This document shows, piece after piece, positions 25,589 to 37,534 of a stretch of DNA of 64,000 nucleotides (positions are counted from its first letter, which is position 1; each line of letters opens with the position of its first letter). The notes beneath the pieces were generated by a model. The model was not told the DNA's origin and did no database searches. It was given only the letters and a program-made list of their open reading frames with translations. Position numbers and translations under genes: made by a program. Source of the DNA: Rhynchopus euleeides (lineage: Eukaryota > Euglenozoa > Diplonemea > Diplonemida > Diplonemidae); contig OY723318.1 in NCBI GenBank assembly GCA_963210315.1, positions 62,001-126,000 on the forward strand, given 5' to 3'.

Positions 25589-28322
25589 CGTGCTGCCCGT
25601 TGGTATAGGTGTTGCGGGTTTGCCCTGGAGGAGACAGGTGGTGGTGGTGGGGCACAGGGGCATGCAACAAGGCGGGGGGGCCGGTGGTGGCCCGTTGCCG
25701 AGGGTGGGGACCCGAAAAATCAACCAGAGCAAGCTGGATGTGACACCCACACCCCCAAGGTGCCCGCCACGCCTTGCAAAGAAAGGATTCGGATGTTCGC
25801 TACTGTGCGAAACTAGCGAAACGGGGACCCTCCTGGGCCAATCACGAATGCAACCACAACAACAAAGAGAGGGGCGGGGGTGCTGCCAAAAGACGCCCCA
25901 ACCCATCTCGCTACGCATAAGGGGCAAGACGCCATGGTGGGCGGGGTGTGGTGGGGGGCGAGAGGATGCGTGCGGGGGGGGGGGGGGGTGCCGTTGCGCC
26001 CTTCTGCCTTTCTTGCGTGTTCTTTTTTTTTCTGGTCCGAATCGTCAAAAAGAGGCTTGGCACATCACGGGTTGAATGCAGGTGGGGGGTGCTGGGGGTG
26101 GCGGAGGGGTGTGGGAGTGTATGCGCATGCGTCTGCTCGATAACCACCGGGCCACCCGTCTTTTATTCTGTTGGTCTGCGAAACCCGTGTGTGGGGTGTG
26201 TGAGAGTGGGCGGGGTGGTGTGGGGAGGGCAGATGACTCCTTGCACAAACCCCCACTAGGCTCCGGACATGCTCAGTGCCATGTCGGTGTTAGGCAAGAG
26301 CGAAGGTGCAGACCCACTCTTCTCTCTGCCAGCCACCCAAACTGTGGTGCGGTGTACGATACCCAGTGGCAGACATGCTCAGTCCGAGCCATGGTCAGTG
26401 TGATTAGGGCACACTAGGCTGCAGGAGACCGGGATAGAAAAGAAGAATGCATCCACATTCTGTTCACAGCCCGTTTGAATGAAGTCGAACGATAATGTTA
26501 GTTGTGCTCCTCGCAGCCCCCTTTGGATGTTCTTCAGATTCTTCGTGTTTCCTCTCCACTGACGCCTGCCCACCCACACGCACGTTAAGTGTTGTGTTGT
26601 ATTTTTCTTCGGAACAGTTGCTTTGCTTGGGTGCAGATCACATCTTATCCCCTCCATTGATCTGACATCCGCTGTTTGCAGACGGCGGATACATCAAGAT
26701 GCACGGAGGACACCAAAAGGGCCGGCATGCAAAGGCTGCAAGAGGTATAAACACGCCTTTCGTATGCACATTCGCCCATTTGGCTTTCTCTTTTTTTTTC
26801 TGTTTCGGTTTCCCTTTTCCTTTTGGCTTTTTTTTCCGGCTACTTTTTTTACCTGCCTGCACCGTACACACACACACCGCCGCCACACCCCACCACACAC
26901 ATCCTCGACTTCTGGCACATCCAGGACACGCCTGTTCCTGTTGTGGCAAAACGTAAGGCCCAGAGACCCACGCTCTCTTGATGCAGGCAAACCCCCTGCA
27001 CTGGGGTGGGGGGGATGGGGTGTTGTAGCCCGTTCAAAGCTAAACACAAGTTATAAACTGCTTCAGCACCACACTCACACACACACACATTAACCTTTCT
27101 TTTGTCGTGTGTGAGCTGCACCAAGCAAAACTCTGATGCTGCCTCCACTGCAAGACTAGACACGACACACGCCGCTGCCGCATGGATCTCGTTCGGTTCA
27201 CGCTACTCGCCCACACCCCCTCCTCCCACAGGACTCCCCATCATACGACACATGCACCCCTATCAGTATCTGAGAGAATTATCGCCACGATGGATAAACA
27301 CACACACACACACACACCACCTTCCCTCACCTCCTCACCTCAGAAGGGAGATCTTTCCTCCCCCCTTGATCCGGAAGCTAAAGGTACAAGGCAGAGGGGC
27401 ACATGCCGGAGCGCACCTCAAACCCGCAAACCTCGGCCGGACACAACCTCTCTGTGTAAGAGGCATCCCGGACACTGCCTTCGCGCGATCTGCGTGACCA
27501 GGCACTGTGCCAGAGTGTGGCACACACGCACACACGCGCGAATCTCTTTTGTTGAGTGTAGGTCGCCCCGAGCAAGCTCTGATGATCCACTACACACCAC
27601 ACACACACGTGAACATACTTTTGCTGCAGCAGTGTAGACACCCCTACAGCATTACTTTGGAGAGTGGGTGGGCAGCCCTCGCTGTACATCCCGCCTGCTT
27701 CTTGAGCTTGTTTTGTGGGAAATGGTGAGGGGGGGTGGGGGGTGTCGATGCACTGCCTGGGGAGCAGGGACGCTGGGCTGCCCCCTCCACACACACTCTC
27801 TCTCTCCCCTTCTCCCAGTTGGTGCTGTGGAAGCGTCGGTGCATATTCCAAACACATGCGGTAGAGAGAGAGATAGGGGAGAGGAGGAGAGGGGGGGGGG
27901 GGGGGGGGGTTGGACAGCGAAACACGAATACTCAGGTGAAGAAAAATACAAAGCGGGGGCGGTGGGTTTCTTTGACGTGATGTCCTCCATTCATTTCCCC
28001 CCCCCTATTTTTTTTTTTGCCGCGCTCCGTATGTCCACACCAACCTCCCCTTCGGATCTCGCCCCCACCCTCACCCCCCCACCCAGGGGGGGCACCCGCA
28101 CACCTTACGACCCGCCACCACCACCCCCCACCCTTCCCTCCCTCATCATTCCCCAGCAGCAGTCGGGCATCCCGCGTGCTGCACAGATGGCGCCACTGCC
28201 CCTCCCCTCCTCCTCCTCCCGAAAGGCTGCAGGAATTCGGCACGGCTGGCATCGCCCGTGCCACCATCCCAACAGCACCCCCCCTTTTTACCCCCCCCCC
28301 CCTCTCCTCCTTTGCACACTGC
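25589..28322. other. Long intergenic region, no supported gene
   Basis: About 2.7 kb of simple-sequence-rich DNA: G runs (25976-25988, 27890-27910), CA arrays (27070-27090, 27298-27317, 27597-27612), C/T-rich tracts and T runs (26020-26032, 26783-26850). A weak plus-strand signal at 26699-26968 (a short start followed by a CSCCGK zinc-ribbon-like motif after a possible intron) was not convincing. The C/T tract around 28020-28320 lies just downstream of the next gene's stop. Confidence 0.55.
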
Positions 28323-31300
28323 TCACTCCTCCTTCCCATCCCCTGACTCGCTGGAGGTGCTGGAGCCGGGCTGCTGCGGGGCGCCGCCCGCCTTGGGTGC
28401 GGGCTTGCCCCCCTTCTTGCCGATGTGCTTGCGGAGGCTCTGCCCCTTGGTGCGTGACGCGAGGCGGCGCCTCTGGGCGAGGCCTGTGAGCGCACCGTCG
28501 ATAACGGATGTGGTGGCGGCGAGGAAGCAGCTCCCGATGAGGGACAGCGCACCCAGGCACAACAGGTTGTTGTCGGAGAGGTGCTGGAAGCCCACCCAGG
28601 TGCCGGTGCGGAAGAAGGAGAAGAAGGGCGGCAGCAGGGCGACGGCGAGGTCGGCGGCAGGGATGGAATCTGCCGCATTCAGGGCGAAGACCATGACGGT
28701 CTTCACAAGCAGCTGCAGCAGGAAGGGCGCCAGGGCGATGGCGAAGAACCACATCAGCTCCTCACGGACCAGGCCCAGCATCCTGCGGTGGCGCTCCGAC
28801 TTCTGCACCCGCTTCATCTCCGTCATGTTCTCCGAGCTGGCCAGACGCTTCCCGATGTTGCCCAGGTTGACCACCATCCCGGGGATCAGCACGCCGTCGT
28901 TGGCGTGCGCGTTGAGGCGCTTCCGGATGTAGAGACGGAGCTTCTGCGTCGAGCCCTTTGCGTTGGGGGAGAGCAGGCGCAGGCTGCTGCCCATCATGTG
29001 CTGGTGGCGGTCCACCTCGTCGCGGAAGCGCTCCTGGCAGGTGAGGAACTTCTTCTGCAGGCGTTCCACCTGTGGGGGGTGAGGGGTGGTATCACTGACA
29101 ACGCAAATTCTTTTTCTGGGTATCATATCGCCTTCGCCCTCGCCTCCCACCCTCCCCCCCACCCATATCATGGAGAAGGGTTGCGTGAAGGTATCATGAA
29201 TGGCACGGCGACTGACACACACACACACCCACAGGAGGAACACACACACACAGAGCCCTCTGAAGCTCTTCTAGGCAGCAGTCCTGCTGCACGGCGAGAC
29301 ATACTTGCTCGGTGTCGTCACCTGCCTTGTGCTTCATGGCGTAGTGTGCCCGGAAGGGCTTCATCACTGTCGACAGGCGCTGCGGGGTGGCGTGGCGGGA
29401 TGGGGCAGGGGTGGGTGGTGGGTGTGGTCCACTTCGCCCTGCTGGGTCCGTTCGGTTTGGCTTGAATGCAGAGGGCAGCAACCTCCTCCTGCTCGCACGG
29501 GTGAGCAGCAGAGGGGAGGGACAAACACACAAACTATACACCCCCCCCCCTCCCTCCCCCCCCCCCCTCAACAAAGCTTCTGCGCTGTGCTTTGGGATTC
29601 GCTTCCGCTGCCGGCGCATCGCGTTGCGTTTGACACTTCAACACGCCCCAGACGAACCCCACAGACTCACGGGGCAGACAACCCTGCCCTGCATACCGCT
29701 GCCAGCTTGCCGGCAAACTCCCCATCAAGATAGTCCTCACCGTGAGCGTCTGTGGCTTCCAGGGTCTGCCGGAGGGGGTGTGGTGTGGTGGGGGGTGTGC
29801 GGTGTGCGTAGAGGGCGTGGGGCTTGCCCCCACGCCTACTAATTAGACCGGCAGTCTAAATCGGCGTGATGAGTGATTTGCAGATAGGCACCAATGCGGG
29901 TTCCCGTTGCTGTGGAATCACTGGGGGCAGCCCCGCCAGGGCGAGGAGGAGGTCGGACGCCGGCAAGCTCTGGATGTGGTGGCGGCGCACAGGTGCCGAG
30001 TTCACGAAGTTGTGGGTGCCCATCATGAAGGCATTCCTCAACACGGTGACTCGCTTCATCGAGTACGACGCCGATACCGTCGTGAAGCTGACCCCCCCAG
30101 GATCCCCTTTCGGTCCCGTCGATGCAGGACTTCGCCGAGGGCGTCGCCGGGATTGCAGGGCGGTTCGCCAGCAACGCCCCCTCAGCCAACCCCCGGCGCC
30201 TTGCTTCGCTCGTCCAGGCGAAGGCGAACAAGGGTCACATGACCATGGCGAAGTGCTCGAACGGGGAGTTTGCGAAGAACCTGAGGAGGGCGAAGACGTC
30301 GACGCAGGACTTCGACAAGGGCGTCGCCGGGATTGCAGGGCGGTTCGCCAGCAAGGCGAAGGCGAACAAGTCGCACATGAGCATGGCGAAGTTCCGTCAG
30401 GATCAGCACTGATGGTGCTTTGGCAGACGTAGTCCTGCTGGCCCCCAAAGGCCAAGCCTGCTATTACTACTAAGCTGGCGGGGCGGGAGATTGAGAAGAA
30501 GATGAGGCTCAGGCTCGACAGGGTCGACAGGGTCGAGATGGGGTTCGCAAAGAGGCAAAATCTAAACAAGCAAACAAGGTTTGCTGGAAGGGAAGAAGGG
30601 AGAGGTGCAGTATGCATGGGTCAACCATGGGAAGGACCAGTTCACAGGTGTGGTGCAGAGCTGCCTGAGAAGGTTTGGGGGATGTGAATCCCTTTTCGGA
30701 CCCGCTCTCATGTTCACGGAGTATTCCAGGAATTTCCTGGAACATCTGGGGAAGGATCGCCGACGATTGGACATGTTGTTCGGCGCTTGGAAAAGCAATA
30801 ACGATAAACATGGCCTACAAGCAATTGTATACGAACTGGCGATGGTGGAAACAATATTTGAGTCATTGGGGGTCTTCGCTGGTCGTTATTCTTCGTCAAT
30901 CTTCGTCAGTTTTCAGCTAATTCAACAGGAAATGCACCAAAATGCACTGACGATCACCCCGTAGCGAAGACCCCCATTCTAGTTTAGAACCCTTTGCCAT
31001 ACCTGGTCCAGCACCGTCTCCGACTCCTGCAGCACCAGCTTGCGCTGCTCCGGTTTCCGCAGCTCAGCGTCTGTGAACTTGGAGTATGCATCTGGCCTTT
31101 CCGCAGTGGTGTCACCCTTCTGCGCGTTGCGCCTCTTGTCGTACTTCTCACGACCCCTGCCTGACGGCTTACGGCTGGACCCGGTTGCGCTGTCGCCCCC
31201 TGATCCGGCTTCGAAGGATGACGACCGCGATTCCTGTTGCACAGTGTGGGTGGCCATGTCGGAATAAACAAGGAAGAAAAAGGGACCAGCTGCACGGAAA

Positions 31301-31602
31301 TGGAACACTTCCGGCTGAGACACATGCCCTCACCTCACCCCACCCCTGTGTTGCATCCACTCGTTGCGTGAGGCTGCACAACAAAAACCAACACAGCTGC
31401 CTGACTGCAGACAGCACTGACGGCAGTTTGGAAGCAAAAAACAGTAAAACAGCCAGAGCGACAACCCAGCCACGGCGCGTACCTCCACAATGTCCTCGAC
31501 GATCACAACCTCATCGTCCTCCAGTGTCGCATCCTGTGCCTGCGTCACGGTGCCCAGCAGCAGCAGGCAGGCCAGCGCCGTGAGTGCCGTGCTGCGACAC
31601 AT
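28323..31602 (-). CDS. Five-exon gene: signal-peptide-bearing multi-pass membrane protein of unknown function
   Basis: Proposed exons (minus strand): 31602-31483, 31233-31003, 29765-29697, 29379-29305, 29069-28323, giving 413 residues. Donors are GTACGC, GTATGG, GTATGC and GTATGT; acceptors are CAG; all introns are phase 0, and the third exon was found by translation rather than as a long ORF. Exon 1 encodes a signal peptide (MCRSTALTALACLLLLGTVT) and an acidic stretch. Exon 2 is hydrophilic and basic. The last exon holds an amphipathic region (VERLQKKFLTCQERF), at least three hydrophobic segments (around MWFFAIALAPFLLQLLVKTV, AVALLPPFFSFF and LCLGALSLIGSCFLAA) and a Lys/Ser-rich tail. An ER or secretory membrane location is inferred. 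Joining exon 1 to exon 2 is the least certain step: an ATG at 31257 could instead begin a shorter 381-residue protein without a signal peptide. I do not recognise the family. Confidence 0.55.
29866..30412 (+). pseudogene. Coding-like fragment with a duplicated module inside an intron
   Basis: On the plus strand, opposite to all host genes, the first part reads open with AEFTKLWVPIMKAFLNTV and then continues in another frame (30122-30412) with two copies of the module QDF-x2-GVAGIAGRFAS, followed by KANK-x2-HM-x-MAK. At DNA level a 53-bp block at 30124-30176 recurs at 30304-30356. The use of two frames suggests a decayed gene or element. The family is unknown. Confidence 0.35.
30868..30975. 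repeat. Short inverted-repeat element (108 bp)
   Basis: GGGGGTCTTCGCT at 30868-30880 is the exact inverse of AGCGAAGACCCCC at 30963-30975. ATT flanks both ends (a possible 3-bp target duplication). The size and structure resemble a miniature inverted-repeat element within the intron. Confidence 0.5.
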
Positions 31603-33685
31603 GTCTCTGAACTGCTGGGCCTAGCACGCAGCAGCACTACACAGGGCTCTGTGATGTGCTGTGCAGTGTGCTCTGTGCAGGGTGTGGGGCGTCACGCAAT
31701 GCACGCAACGCCCATGCAGCACAGGCCTGAATGGGGGCGGTGTGCGTGTGAAAAAATGGTACTGACTACACAAAAGCAAAAGTATCTGCAGGCAGTGCAA
31801 ATATTAAGGACAAATGTGCCAGCTGGGTTGAAAGCAAGAGGGAGTGGGCGTGATGGGGATGGGGAAAGACGGGGGGGTGGGGGTGGGGGGACAGATGCTA
31901 GGGAATGCGAATGCGCGCTGCGCGTGCGAGGAGACTCTCTGACCCCTTCGAAGTGCGTGCCTCCCATGCTCTCCTCCCCCCCCCCCCACACCCCTTCCCC
32001 CCCTTCCCCCTCTCCCGCTACTCTGCCTCACAACAACACGACGGTGGGGTGGTGGTGGTGGTGGTGGTGGTGGTGTCAGCTCTAAATCGCTGTTTTGCGA
32101 CAAAACCCCCCTCATGCACCTGTCCTGTCTCATCCCCCCCCCCCACATCACACAAGTCTCTTCAGCTCTGCCGTCTCTACACCACCACCCCTTGTTGTTT
32201 TGTTGCAGCTGATTCTGCTGCTCCGGTATTGATGCGATCGCCCGCACACATACCCTCCCCCCCTCCCCCCCCGCTAAGCAAAACCCACAGAGAGAGGAAG
32301 GGGGAGGGCAATAGGGGACAATAGAGCCGCACCGATGGAAACTAAAAAAAACCCCCCCCCACCTCCTCACCCTCACCCCCACCCTGGCTGACTCGACTGG
32401 TTCGCGATAATAATTTAAAGAAGCCCAGCCCTCCTCCTCACCCGCAATATTGGACGAGCCTAACGCCCGTGTTTTTATGGGATCGCAAGGCCACAGTCCT
32501 GGCGTGTGCTCCTTTTCGTTGGTTTTTGGTGGCTTTTGCTGGGTTTTGTAGCCTTTTTGTGGGAGAGAGGGGGGGGGGGTGGTGGGGTGTGGGAGAAGGG
32601 TGAGGGGGCGGTAAAACATAAGAGAAAAAAAGGGTAATGTTGCAGACAGACAGAGACACGGTTAGACCTCTCTCTCCATCTCTTGCATCGTGTCCTGCCT
32701 CCTCCGTTGATGATGGGGCCTGTGCTTTGTGGCAGTAGTGCTGTGCGGGGGACAAGCGGGGGAGGGGCGTGTTCGAGAGATGGGGGAGAGAAAAGGGCAA
32801 ATGACGCGTGCGGCGACGGCACGCTATCACTTCCGATAAAGATACCCAGGGAGGGGAGGAGGGACAACGGGCTTTGTTTTCTGGCGGAGTCGCGGGGGGG
32901 GGGGGAAGATTTTTGGCTTTGGTAACCAGCTTTGGCCAATAGAGTTGCGCTCATTTTGTTTCACTTCTTGGCAACTGTATTGCGGCACGACCAGTGCGAA
33001 TGCCACGTGGTTGCATACGCCAACACCACATGGGACCACTTTGTTGGCATGAACGGTGCCTTCCATGCTCGTGCATTTTATTTTTCACGGCCCCCCCCAA
33101 CCCACCCCCTCTGCCCTCTACCACCTCCACCACACACACGTGAATGTTTTTATAACAGTGTCGAGCACACCGAACACGCCCTGCTCTTGGTATGACCTCC
33201 ACTGCCTCACACACCACCCTCTGCTGCGTCTCTCCCTCTCCCCCACCTGCCTGCTGCTCCCCACAACACACACGACGCCCCACTGACACCCAGCCCTTAT
33301 CCGACAGTTTAGCTTCCAACACACCCACCCCACACCTTGATCCACTGCCCAGCCCCCCCGCCCCCCGGCAGTCGAGGTGGCGCAGGCGCAGAGACAGGCA
33401 GCCGCCAAACGCCGCCACCGCCACCGCCACCTCATTGTTGGAACCAGTTGGCCCCTCCAGCCCGTTCCACCCCTTCCCCCTCACTGGATGCCTCTCATAT
33501 CTCTTCACAGCTTCACAGCCCGCCGTTGGGAATGTTGGATGAGCGCACCTGCATCGTGCAGAAGGCCACGAGAGACCGCAGCACGGGAACGACATGACAC
33601 GCTACACAGCTCTTCACAGCTTGTTATTCGTTTTCTTCACCCGCAAACAAAACAAAAGGTGCGGAGTGCCCCGCCCGCCTCACTG
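31603..33685. other. Intergenic region, no gene recognised
   Basis: This 2.1-kb gap contains a GGT/GTG microsatellite (about 32044-32075), C-rich tracts and several pyrimidine tracts on the minus strand. No frame here shows protein-like composition. Confidence 0.55.
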
Positions 33686-36600
33686 TCACGCCCACCTCCC
33701 CGACAGCGTCGACTCTGTGTGCTGCGGGTAGCACCCGCCGTCCGCCTCCGGCTCGCGGAGGTGGCGGAGCGGGCGGGTCGGCACGGCCGCCTCGGCAACC
33801 GCAGCGCAGGGCGCATCCCCGGTGCTGCTGCGCGCCGCTGCGCGCGCTGCGGCGGTGAGGTGCGTGGGTGCGGATGCCTGCAGGCTGGCGAGGAGGGGTG
33901 CGGTGGCAGCTGCGCCGCCCATAGCCTCCTCAGCGAGGATGCACTGCTTCAGCAGCTCCTCGTGCCGGTTGGAGGCGTGCAGCAGCGCGGCAAGGGGCTT
34001 CAGGGTGTCGGCGTGCGCCGCTGCTCCCTTCAGCATCGACCTGTCACGGCTCTGCAGGCTGCGCACCGCGGTCAGCAGGGCGATCAGCGCCAGCTGGTGC
34101 ACATCGTCCATCGGGCGTGTCACAATCGGCCTCCAGTCCGCCCCGCTCTCCAGGGCAAAGCACATCACAGCCGCTGCGAAGGCCGCACCGCCCTCCCCTG
34201 CCAGCCCCAGGCTGCGCCCGGTGTCCAGCGCCGCACCCACGTCACCCCGCAGCACGAGGGACCGCGCGTGCACCAGGCTGGCGAAGGAGATGCCGGACTT
34301 GGCGTAGCACCCCCGCTCCGCCGTGCCCTGCTGCGCGGGGCGCAGCGGGGTGGTCTGCTGCGTCTGGGCCGAGGCGGCGGATGCCGACGACGTGTTTGCG
34401 ACGTCCAGCGTGGCGTGGTGGTGGTGGCGGTTGAGGGAGGGCGCGGTGGGGGCGCGCGGCCCCATCGGGTCGTGCGGCTGCACCGCCAGCCCCGCCGCGA
34501 TGACATCCGGCAGGGTGGGCGACGCACCCATCGACCTCCACATCGCGCGGAACGCGGCGAACGTCACGTCGTCAACACAGCCGCGCAGAGCTGACTCGGC
34601 ACCCTCCACCTCGCGCCTGCCCCGCACATCCCTGCCGCCCTCCTCCTCCTCCGCAGCGCCGGAGGTGCTGCCGGCACCTCCCTCCGGCACCACCAGCAGC
34701 GAGGCCACCAGCACCGACACATCAGTATCGGACAGAGGCGCCAGCGGGCTACGCGCCACCAGCTGTGCGTTGCCGGAGGAGGCGGCGTGTGCCGACTCGA
34801 GGAAGGACACCCAGCGCGGGGGAAGCTTTGCGACGCACCGCGCGTACCTCCGTGCGTCGGCGGTGCCCGCAGCGGTGCCGCTGCCGCACCCCCCCAGGAG
34901 GTAGAGGAAGAGGACGCTCTGGCGGAGCAGCTTCAGGGCGCAGGGCTGCACCACAACAGCAGCGCCCTGCCGCACGGCGAGGAACTCCGACACATCGGTG
35001 TGCGTCTTCCCGTCACCCGTCGTGATGTCGATCGTGCTGTCGGGGTTGACCGCCGACACCACCGCGGTGGTCCACCCCGCCCCGAAGGGCGCCAGCAGGT
35101 CCACCTTGCACCCCTCCGTGATGCGGGGCGGCTTCTGCTCCCCGAAGAGGCCCGCAACATCCAGCAGCTGCAGCCCGCCCTCGAGGAATGCCGCCCCGCC
35201 CGCCGCCTCCGCGCTCAGCATGGCATGGGCATACAGCACGTCGAACGCCAGGCTCAGGTTGGCGGAGCTCGCTGCGGTGGGGCTGGCGGCGCCACCGCCC
35301 CTGCCGGCAGCATCCTCCTCGCCATCCGGCCTCCACGAGTCTGGCAGCTCCCCGACGAGCTTCAGCTTCTCCGCGAGGCTCTGCGGCAGGGGGGGCGGCT
35401 TGACGCCGGACGCCACCGCCGCCTTGATCTTCTCCAACCCTGAGCGGAGAGGGAGCAGGATGTCGGTGCCGGCGCTGCTGGGGTGGGGGGCAGCGCCCGC
35501 CCCCTCCCCGCCCTGCTGCTTCTGCTGCACCGACAGCTGCATCACGAGCGTCTCGATGACGAAGAGGGTGTTGGAGAATGCGCCGATCGACGCCACGCTG
35601 AGGCCCGCCGCAGATGCCCTCCTCTCCTCCGCGGCCCGCTTGGCGAACCGCTTGAACCCTGCGTGCGCTGCGAGGTTCTGTTTGAACGACACATCCCCGA
35701 GGGGGTTGGCGGCGCGGCGGAAGAGAACACCTCGCAGGAACACCACGGCATCCAGCTGATCCTGCAGGTTCTCCGTCTCGATCATCCTGGTGTGGTGCTC
35801 CTGCCGGCACTGCAGCGACTGCACCTCGGTGCTGCCCTCGGGGCGCACGGAACCCAGCGCCAGGCACAGCGCCGTCAGCTGCAGCACCTGCCGCCTCACC
35901 CTCTCCAGCTCCGCCTCGGCAGCGAGGGACCACTCCCCTCTGTTGAGCTTCGCGAGTGCCGTGGAGAGACCCTCCCTCGAGGCGTGCATCTTCCCCGCAA
36001 GCCACAGGAGGACCGCACGGAGTGGCCCGATGTCGTCGTTCGATGCGGCGCTGCTGCGCTGCACCCACTGGGAGGCGATCTGCATGCCCTGCACCTCCAG
36101 GAGGTAGTCCATGATGTGGTTGGTCTGTGCTGTGGAGTCGGCGAACCCCTCGGGGAGGCGCTCCGCAGCGGCGTAGGTCGGGTCGCACCCCGCGATGGCT
36201 GCGATCGCGGCACCCCGGTCAGCCCCGAGGGGCTTCGGCAGGGCTGCCAGGCGGCGCAGCGCCGCCCCGGCGGGGGGCAGCACATCGACATCAACCACCT
36301 CTGCCGCAGAGAAGAACCGCAGCGCCGCGGCAGTCGCGGAGGTCCGCACAGGGCATGCCACAACCCCCAGGAGCTGCCTGTCGGCAGGGGGCTGGGCCGA
36401 GAAGCCGAGGCCCGTCTCCGGGAGGGAGATCGGCACCTCCCGCACCGCGGCGTGCCCCAGGGGGCCCTCGGGGGGGCCCTCCGCGAAGGCGGAGAGGGAG
36501 ATGCCGCCGGCAGGGGTGCCCGGCTGGGACACGGAGAGAATGTCGAGGTCTGCGTTGCAGCTGGATGCCATCGCGATGTCGCCCAGGCGGGCCCCGTGGG

Positions 36601-37534
36601 GCACCGCCTTGCAGAATGCGGAGGCCTTGGTGCATGGGGAGGAGGATGGGGTGGCCCCGCCACCACCACCACCACCACCACCACCGCCAGCCGCTTCATC
36701 AGATCCGAAGGGGCGGATCCTCAGCAGGGTCAGCGCGAGGGAGGACGAGGCGGGCTGCTCGTGCACCACCCAGGCAGACTCAGGCGAGGCGGAGGTGTCA
36801 CCGCCTGTGCCTTGGAGGCGGAGGGCTGAGGGGAAAATGCCCAAAGGGAGCACCCCCGGAGGGAGTGCGACAACGGAGCAGGACTTGCTGAGGATGGACC
36901 CCCCGTCGGGTGTGGGGGTGAAGCAGTCGGGGAGGGTCCACTGGCGGAGGACTCCCTCGGTGTCGAGGGTGAGGAAGGAGCCCTGCTGGAGGGAGACCGC
37001 GGAGCGGATCGGGGACTGGAGGGTCGATTTGTGCTGGGGAGGGGCGAGGGGTGCGATGGCGCCCTCCGCGGTGAAGAGAAGCCGGGGGCAGGGGTCCCCC
37101 GTGATGACCACGGCGCTGCCGGTGCTGAGGAGGGAGGTAGGCGCGAAGGGGAGCGGCACGGATGCCATGCTGCGGAACGGCTGCAGGGAGACGATCTGGA
37201 CACCCCCCGCGGTGGGGCCACCCCTGTATGCCACGACGATCACATTCCTGGGGAACCCATCCCCGGCGCTGAGGGTCGCCCGCACGGCGGCGGCAGCCGT
37301 GGCGTGCTCCCCGCCCCCCCTCGGGGAGAACTCCACGAGCGCAGCCCCGCCCTCGATGCCCGGGCCCTTCAGCAGCATCTGCCCAAACCCATCCCTGAAG
37401 AACGCAGCGCACGGCTCCCCCCGGATGCTGAGGGGCACGATCCTGCTGGGCACACCCGGGAGTCCCCTCCAGTCCAACTGCCCCTGGTGTGCCGGCAGCC
37501 CCGTGAGGTGCATCGCTTCAGAAGAGGGTGACAT
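33686..37534 (-). CDS. Large protein, beta-propeller-like then alpha-solenoid-like (possible nucleoporin)
   Basis: The frame encodes 1282 residues from the ATG at 37532-37534, the first ATG after a C-rich tract; the upstream extension is low-complexity. Residues 1-450 are strand-rich with repeated short hydrophobic blades (for example SFLTLDTEGVLRQWTL, a WD-like strand), interrupted by a polyglycine run (GGT repeats at about 36655-36690). Residues about 480-1282 are helical and Ala/Leu-rich, containing NHIMDYLLEVQGMQIASQW and AVVFLRGVLFRRAANPLGD. The propeller-plus-solenoid plan and length match Nup133/Nup120-type scaffold nucleoporins, or else vesicle-coat or intraflagellar-transport proteins. 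No diagnostic motif was found, so the specific identity is open. Confidence 0.6.
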   Translation of the reverse strand: MSPSSEAMHLTGLPAHQGQLDWRGLPGVPSRIVPLSIRGEPCAAFFRDGFGQMLLKGPGIEGGAALVEFSPRGGGEHATAAAAVRATLSAGDGFPRNVIVVAYRGGPTAGGVQIVSLQPFRSMASVPLPFAPTSLLSTGSAVVITGDPCPRLLFTAEGAIAPLAPPQHKSTLQSPIRSAVSLQQGSFLTLDTEGVLRQWTLPDCFTPTPDGGSILSKSCSVVALPPGVLPLGIFPSALRLQGTGGDTSASPESAWVVHEQPASSSLALTLLRIRPFGSDEAAGGGGGGGGGGGATPSSSPCTKASAFCKAVPHGARLGDIAMASSCNADLDILSVSQPGTPAGGISLSAFAEGPPEGPLGHAAVREVPISLPETGLGFSAQPPADRQLLGVVACPVRTSATAAALRFFSAAEVVDVDVLPPAGAALRRLAALPKPLGADRGAAIAAIAGCDPTYAAAERLPEGFADSTAQTNHIMDYLLEVQGMQIASQWVQRSSAASNDDIGPLRAVLLWLAGKMHASREGLSTALAKLNRGEWSLAAEAELERVRRQVLQLTALCLALGSVRPEGSTEVQSLQCRQEHHTRMIETENLQDQLDAVVFLRGVLFRRAANPLGDVSFKQNLAAHAGFKRFAKRAAEERRASAAGLSVASIGAFSNTLFVIETLVMQLSVQQKQQGGEGAGAAPHPSSAGTDILLPLRSGLEKIKAAVASGVKPPPLPQSLAEKLKLVGELPDSWRPDGEEDAAGRGGGAASPTAASSANLSLAFDVLYAHAMLSAEAAGGAAFLEGGLQLLDVAGLFGEQKPPRITEGCKVDLLAPFGAGWTTAVVSAVNPDSTIDITTGDGKTHTDVSEFLAVRQGAAVVVQPCALKLLRQSVLFLYLLGGCGSGTAAGTADARRYARCVAKLPPRWVSFLESAHAASSGNAQLVARSPLAPLSDTDVSVLVASLLVVPEGGAGSTSGAAEEEEGGRDVRGRREVEGAESALRGCVDDVTFAAFRAMWRSMGASPTLPDVIAAGLAVQPHDPMGPRAPTAPSLNRHHHHATLDVANTSSASAASAQTQQTTPLRPAQQGTAERGCYAKSGISFASLVHARSLVLRGDVGAALDTGRSLGLAGEGGAAFAAAVMCFALESGADWRPIVTRPMDDVHQLALIALLTAVRSLQSRDRSMLKGAAAHADTLKPLAALLHASNRHEELLKQCILAEEAMGGAAATAPLLASLQASAPTHLTAAARAAARSSTGDAPCAAVAEAAVPTRPLRHLREPEADGGCYPQHTESTLSGRWA

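Larger units (their letters stand above)
29766..31002 (-). other. Second intron of the membrane-protein gene, containing an insertion
   Basis: This intron is 1237 nt, while the others are 235-317 nt. The excess corresponds to foreign-looking DNA at roughly 29840-30980, with coding-like sequence on the opposite strand (29866-30412) and a short inverted-repeat element (30868-30975). The donor GTATGG and acceptor CAG remain intact. Confidence 0.5.

Noticed and set aside
26699-26968. Possible small plus-strand zinc-ribbon (ribosomal eL37/eL43-like) gene with a CSCCGK motif after an intron
   Set aside because: Only about 25 residues can be assembled, the second zinc pair is missing, no third exon was found, and the strand is against the cluster.
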